A stretch of DNA of 6,539 nt from an uncultured Bacteroidota bacterium (lineage in GTDB: Bacteria > Bacteroidota > Bacteroidia > Chitinophagales > Chitinophagaceae). Location of the stretch: NCBI GenBank assembly GCA_903929655.1, contig CAIYVS010000034.1, positions 1-6,539 on the forward strand, written 5' to 3'. A program made the translations under genes and the position numbers. Below the pieces are notes generated by a model. That model saw nothing but the letters and a program-made list of their open reading frames with translations, did not search any database and was not told the origin of the DNA. This document shows positions 5,217 to 6,539 of the stretch, piece after piece (position 1 is the stretch's first letter; each line of letters opens with the position of its first letter).

Positions 5217-6275
5217 ATGAAAGCAAAGGATATATTGGCTCAACGTTTTGTAAGGCAGCAAATAGCTGAAACCTGCTTTAAGAAACCTGATGAAACAGTA
5301 AGCTGGCTGGGAGCCATGCAGGCCCAGGATTTCGCGATGGCTAAATGGGCCATTGGCTTGCGGCTGCCAGGCTATCATGATGCAGATATTGAAAAGGCTT
5401 TTAATGACGGATTTATTTTAAGAACCCATGTACTGCGGCCCACCTGGCATTTTGTTTGCCCGGCAGATATTAAGTGGATGCTGGCTTTAACAGCTCCCAG
5501 GGTTCATGCAATTAATGCACCTTATTACCGTAAAGAAGGCCTGGACAGCAAAGTATTGAAACGCTGTAATGATGTCATGGCAAAGGCCATGCAGGGTGGA
5601 AAGCAATTGACACGCTCCGAAATAAAGCAAGTACTGGAAAAAGCAAAAATTAAAACAGATGGTTTACGCTTTACATTGCTGCTGATGCATGCAGAGCTTG
5701 ATGCAGTGATATGCAGCGGGGCACGTAAGGCTAAGCAATTTACTTATGCTCTGCTGGACGAAAGGGCACCTCTTACAAAAGTATATACTAAGGAAGAGGC
5801 ACTCGCTGAGCTGGCAAAGCGGTATTTTATCAGCCGGGGACCTGCTACTTTACAGGATTATGCATGGTGGTCGGGTTTGGCCATGAAGGATGCAAAAGAA
5901 AGCGTAGGTATGCTGGGTAGGATATTTTTAAAAGAACTGGTAGATGGTAAAGAGTATTTTTATGCTGCTGATGAAGTGAGAGATATGAAAACATTACAAA
6001 CCACTTTCCTGATGCCGGATTTTGATGAATATGTTATCAGTTATAAAGACAAGTCTGCTATTCATACTCATAAAGACTATGATACATGGCATGAGGAAAT
6101 AAACCTGGGCAGGCAGCACATTCTTATTATAGACGGAATACGGGCAGGCACATGGAGCAAGAGTATAAAGAATAAAGAGCCTTATATTGAAACCGAAGTT
6201 TTCATTTCAATAAATAAAAGCAAACAACAGACACTTGCAAAGGCAATAAAGCGTTATGTTTCATTTATAGCTTAA
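5217..6275 (+). CDS. AlkZ-like (HTH_42, PF06224) winged-helix DNA glycosylase, QxQ type
   Basis: A 352-residue cytoplasmic protein of the winged-helix HTH_42 family. Its characterised members, AlkZ from Streptomyces and AlkX/YcaQ from E. coli, are DNA glycosylases that remove bulky or crosslinked alkylated purines. Family landmarks are in order: VSWLGAMQAQDFAMAKWAIGLR (28-49), HVLRPTWHFV (71-80), the ISRGPATLQDYAWWSGL stretch in the middle, and MPDFDEYVISYKDKSAI near the C-terminus. Gln35-Ala-Gln37 matches the QxQ catalytic motif reported for AlkZ, not the QxD of AlkX. Full length for the family. I chose the ATG at 5217 because homologues begin a few residues before the ILAQRFVRQQ segment; a TTG at 5193 would only add an eight-residue hydrophobic/Tyr-rich extension. 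A role in alkylation or crosslink repair is inferred. No antibiotic cluster lies beside it, so general genome maintenance is likelier than self-resistance. Confidence 0.88.
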   Translation: MKAKDILAQRFVRQQIAETCFKKPDETVSWLGAMQAQDFAMAKWAIGLRLPGYHDADIEKAFNDGFILRTHVLRPTWHFVCPADIKWMLALTAPRVHAINAPYYRKEGLDSKVLKRCNDVMAKAMQGGKQLTRSEIKQVLEKAKIKTDGLRFTLLLMHAELDAVICSGARKAKQFTYALLDERAPLTKVYTKEEALAELAKRYFISRGPATLQDYAWWSGLAMKDAKESVGMLGRIFLKELVDGKEYFYAADEVRDMKTLQTTFLMPDFDEYVISYKDKSAIHTHKDYDTWHEEINLGRQHILIIDGIRAGTWSKSIKNKEPYIETEVFISINKSKQQTLAKAIKRYVSFIA

Positions 6276-6295
6276 TGGTGTAAAGTTTACTTTTG
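6264..6295 (+). promoter_or_regulatory. Bacteroidota-type promoter of the FUSC-like gene
   Basis: TACTTTTG at 6288-6295 is an exact match to the TAnnTTTG -7 box. The -33 element is unclear; TTTA at 6264-6267, 20 bases upstream, is the nearest candidate. The box ends only nine bases before the ATG at 6305, so transcription would begin within a few bases of the start codon. The box overlaps the 29-base gap after the AlkZ-like gene, so the downstream gene probably has its own promoter. Confidence 0.55.
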
Positions 6296-6304
6296 CAGAG
6301 GAAT

Positions 6305-6539
6305 ATGTCAGTATTATCATTAAAACCATACAAGCGTTTAAGCAGGCTTATCCAAAATGAGTCTTTTGAGCCCTTACTCTTATGGGGTCTGCGTATGGCC
6401 ATATCGGCCATGGTGCCCTTGGTATGGGGTCTGGCAACTCATCATCTTTCCGAATCTATCTGGATAACACTTACTGCAGAATGTCTTTGCTGGATAGAAC
6501 TGAAAGGCTCTTATGCATGGCGGCTGCGGGTATTGGCTG
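6305..6539 (+). CDS. FUSC-family inner-membrane protein, N-terminal part (cut by window end)
   Basis: An open frame from the ATG at 6305 runs to the window edge without a stop: 78 codons plus one base. After a basic cytoplasmic N-terminus (LKPYKRLSRLIQ) comes a segment resembling the first membrane helix of FUSC/YccS-type proteins: LLLWGLRMAISAMVPLVWGLATHH (~24-47), followed by SIWITLTAECLCWIELKG (~51-68) and an Arg-rich turn (WRLRVLA). Family members are multi-pass inner-membrane proteins, some linked to aromatic acid or fusaric acid export; the substrate here is unknown. An in-frame TTG at 6293 is rejected as a start because it lies in the -7 promoter box. No Shine-Dalgarno is seen beyond a GAGGA-like run at 6299-6303 (AGGAA). 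The gene follows the AlkZ-like gene by 29 bases but appears to have its own promoter. Confidence 0.75.
   Translation, partial: MSVLSLKPYKRLSRLIQNESFEPLLLWGLRMAISAMVPLVWGLATHHLSESIWITLTAECLCWIELKGSYAWRLRVLA

Overview
The window looks like chromosomal DNA of a Bacteroidota bacterium, most likely of the Chitinophagaceae/Sphingobacteriia type. The signs are a C-terminal type IX secretion (T9SS) sorting domain, signal peptides ending in a small residue followed by Gln, start codons preceded by A-rich leaders rather than Shine-Dalgarno sequences, and promoter boxes resembling the Bacteroidota TAnnTTTG -7 element. The family-level placement is inference.

Layout from left to right. Positions 130-1482 (-) encode a secreted modular protein (DNRLRE-type domain, PKD domain, T9SS tail) followed by a clear rho-independent terminator at 65-94. 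Positions 1483-2142 are a 660-base non-coding region between this gene and a divergent gene. It holds three direct repeats spaced 21 bp apart that resemble LytTR-type regulator boxes, a TTGAC-type palindrome with an imperfect second copy, and a promoter with an A-rich leader. Positions 2143-2688 (+) encode a small exported Ser/Thr/Asn/Gly-rich beta-type protein with its own terminator at 2716-2743. Positions 2920-5131 (-) form a two-gene unit: a secreted 6-phosphogluconolactonase-like beta-propeller, then, one base after its stop codon, a secreted serine hydrolase of the beta-lactamase/PBP fold with altered catalytic motifs. Positions 5217-6275 (+) encode an AlkZ-like winged-helix protein carrying the QxQ motif of that DNA glycosylase family. 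From 6305 (+) a FUSC-type membrane protein begins and runs off the window; a perfect -7 box sits so close to its start that the transcript may be leaderless.

Four of the six genes encode exported proteins. The two left-hand genes share a long regulatory region, the lactonase and hydrolase are almost certainly co-transcribed, and the last two genes are cytoplasmic or inner-membrane and unrelated in role. I see no mobile element, CRISPR array, tRNA or rRNA, and no clear sign of an undescribed multi-gene system. The items most worth a second look are the repeated regulator boxes, the catalytic substitutions in the serine hydrolase, and the unclassified small exported protein.
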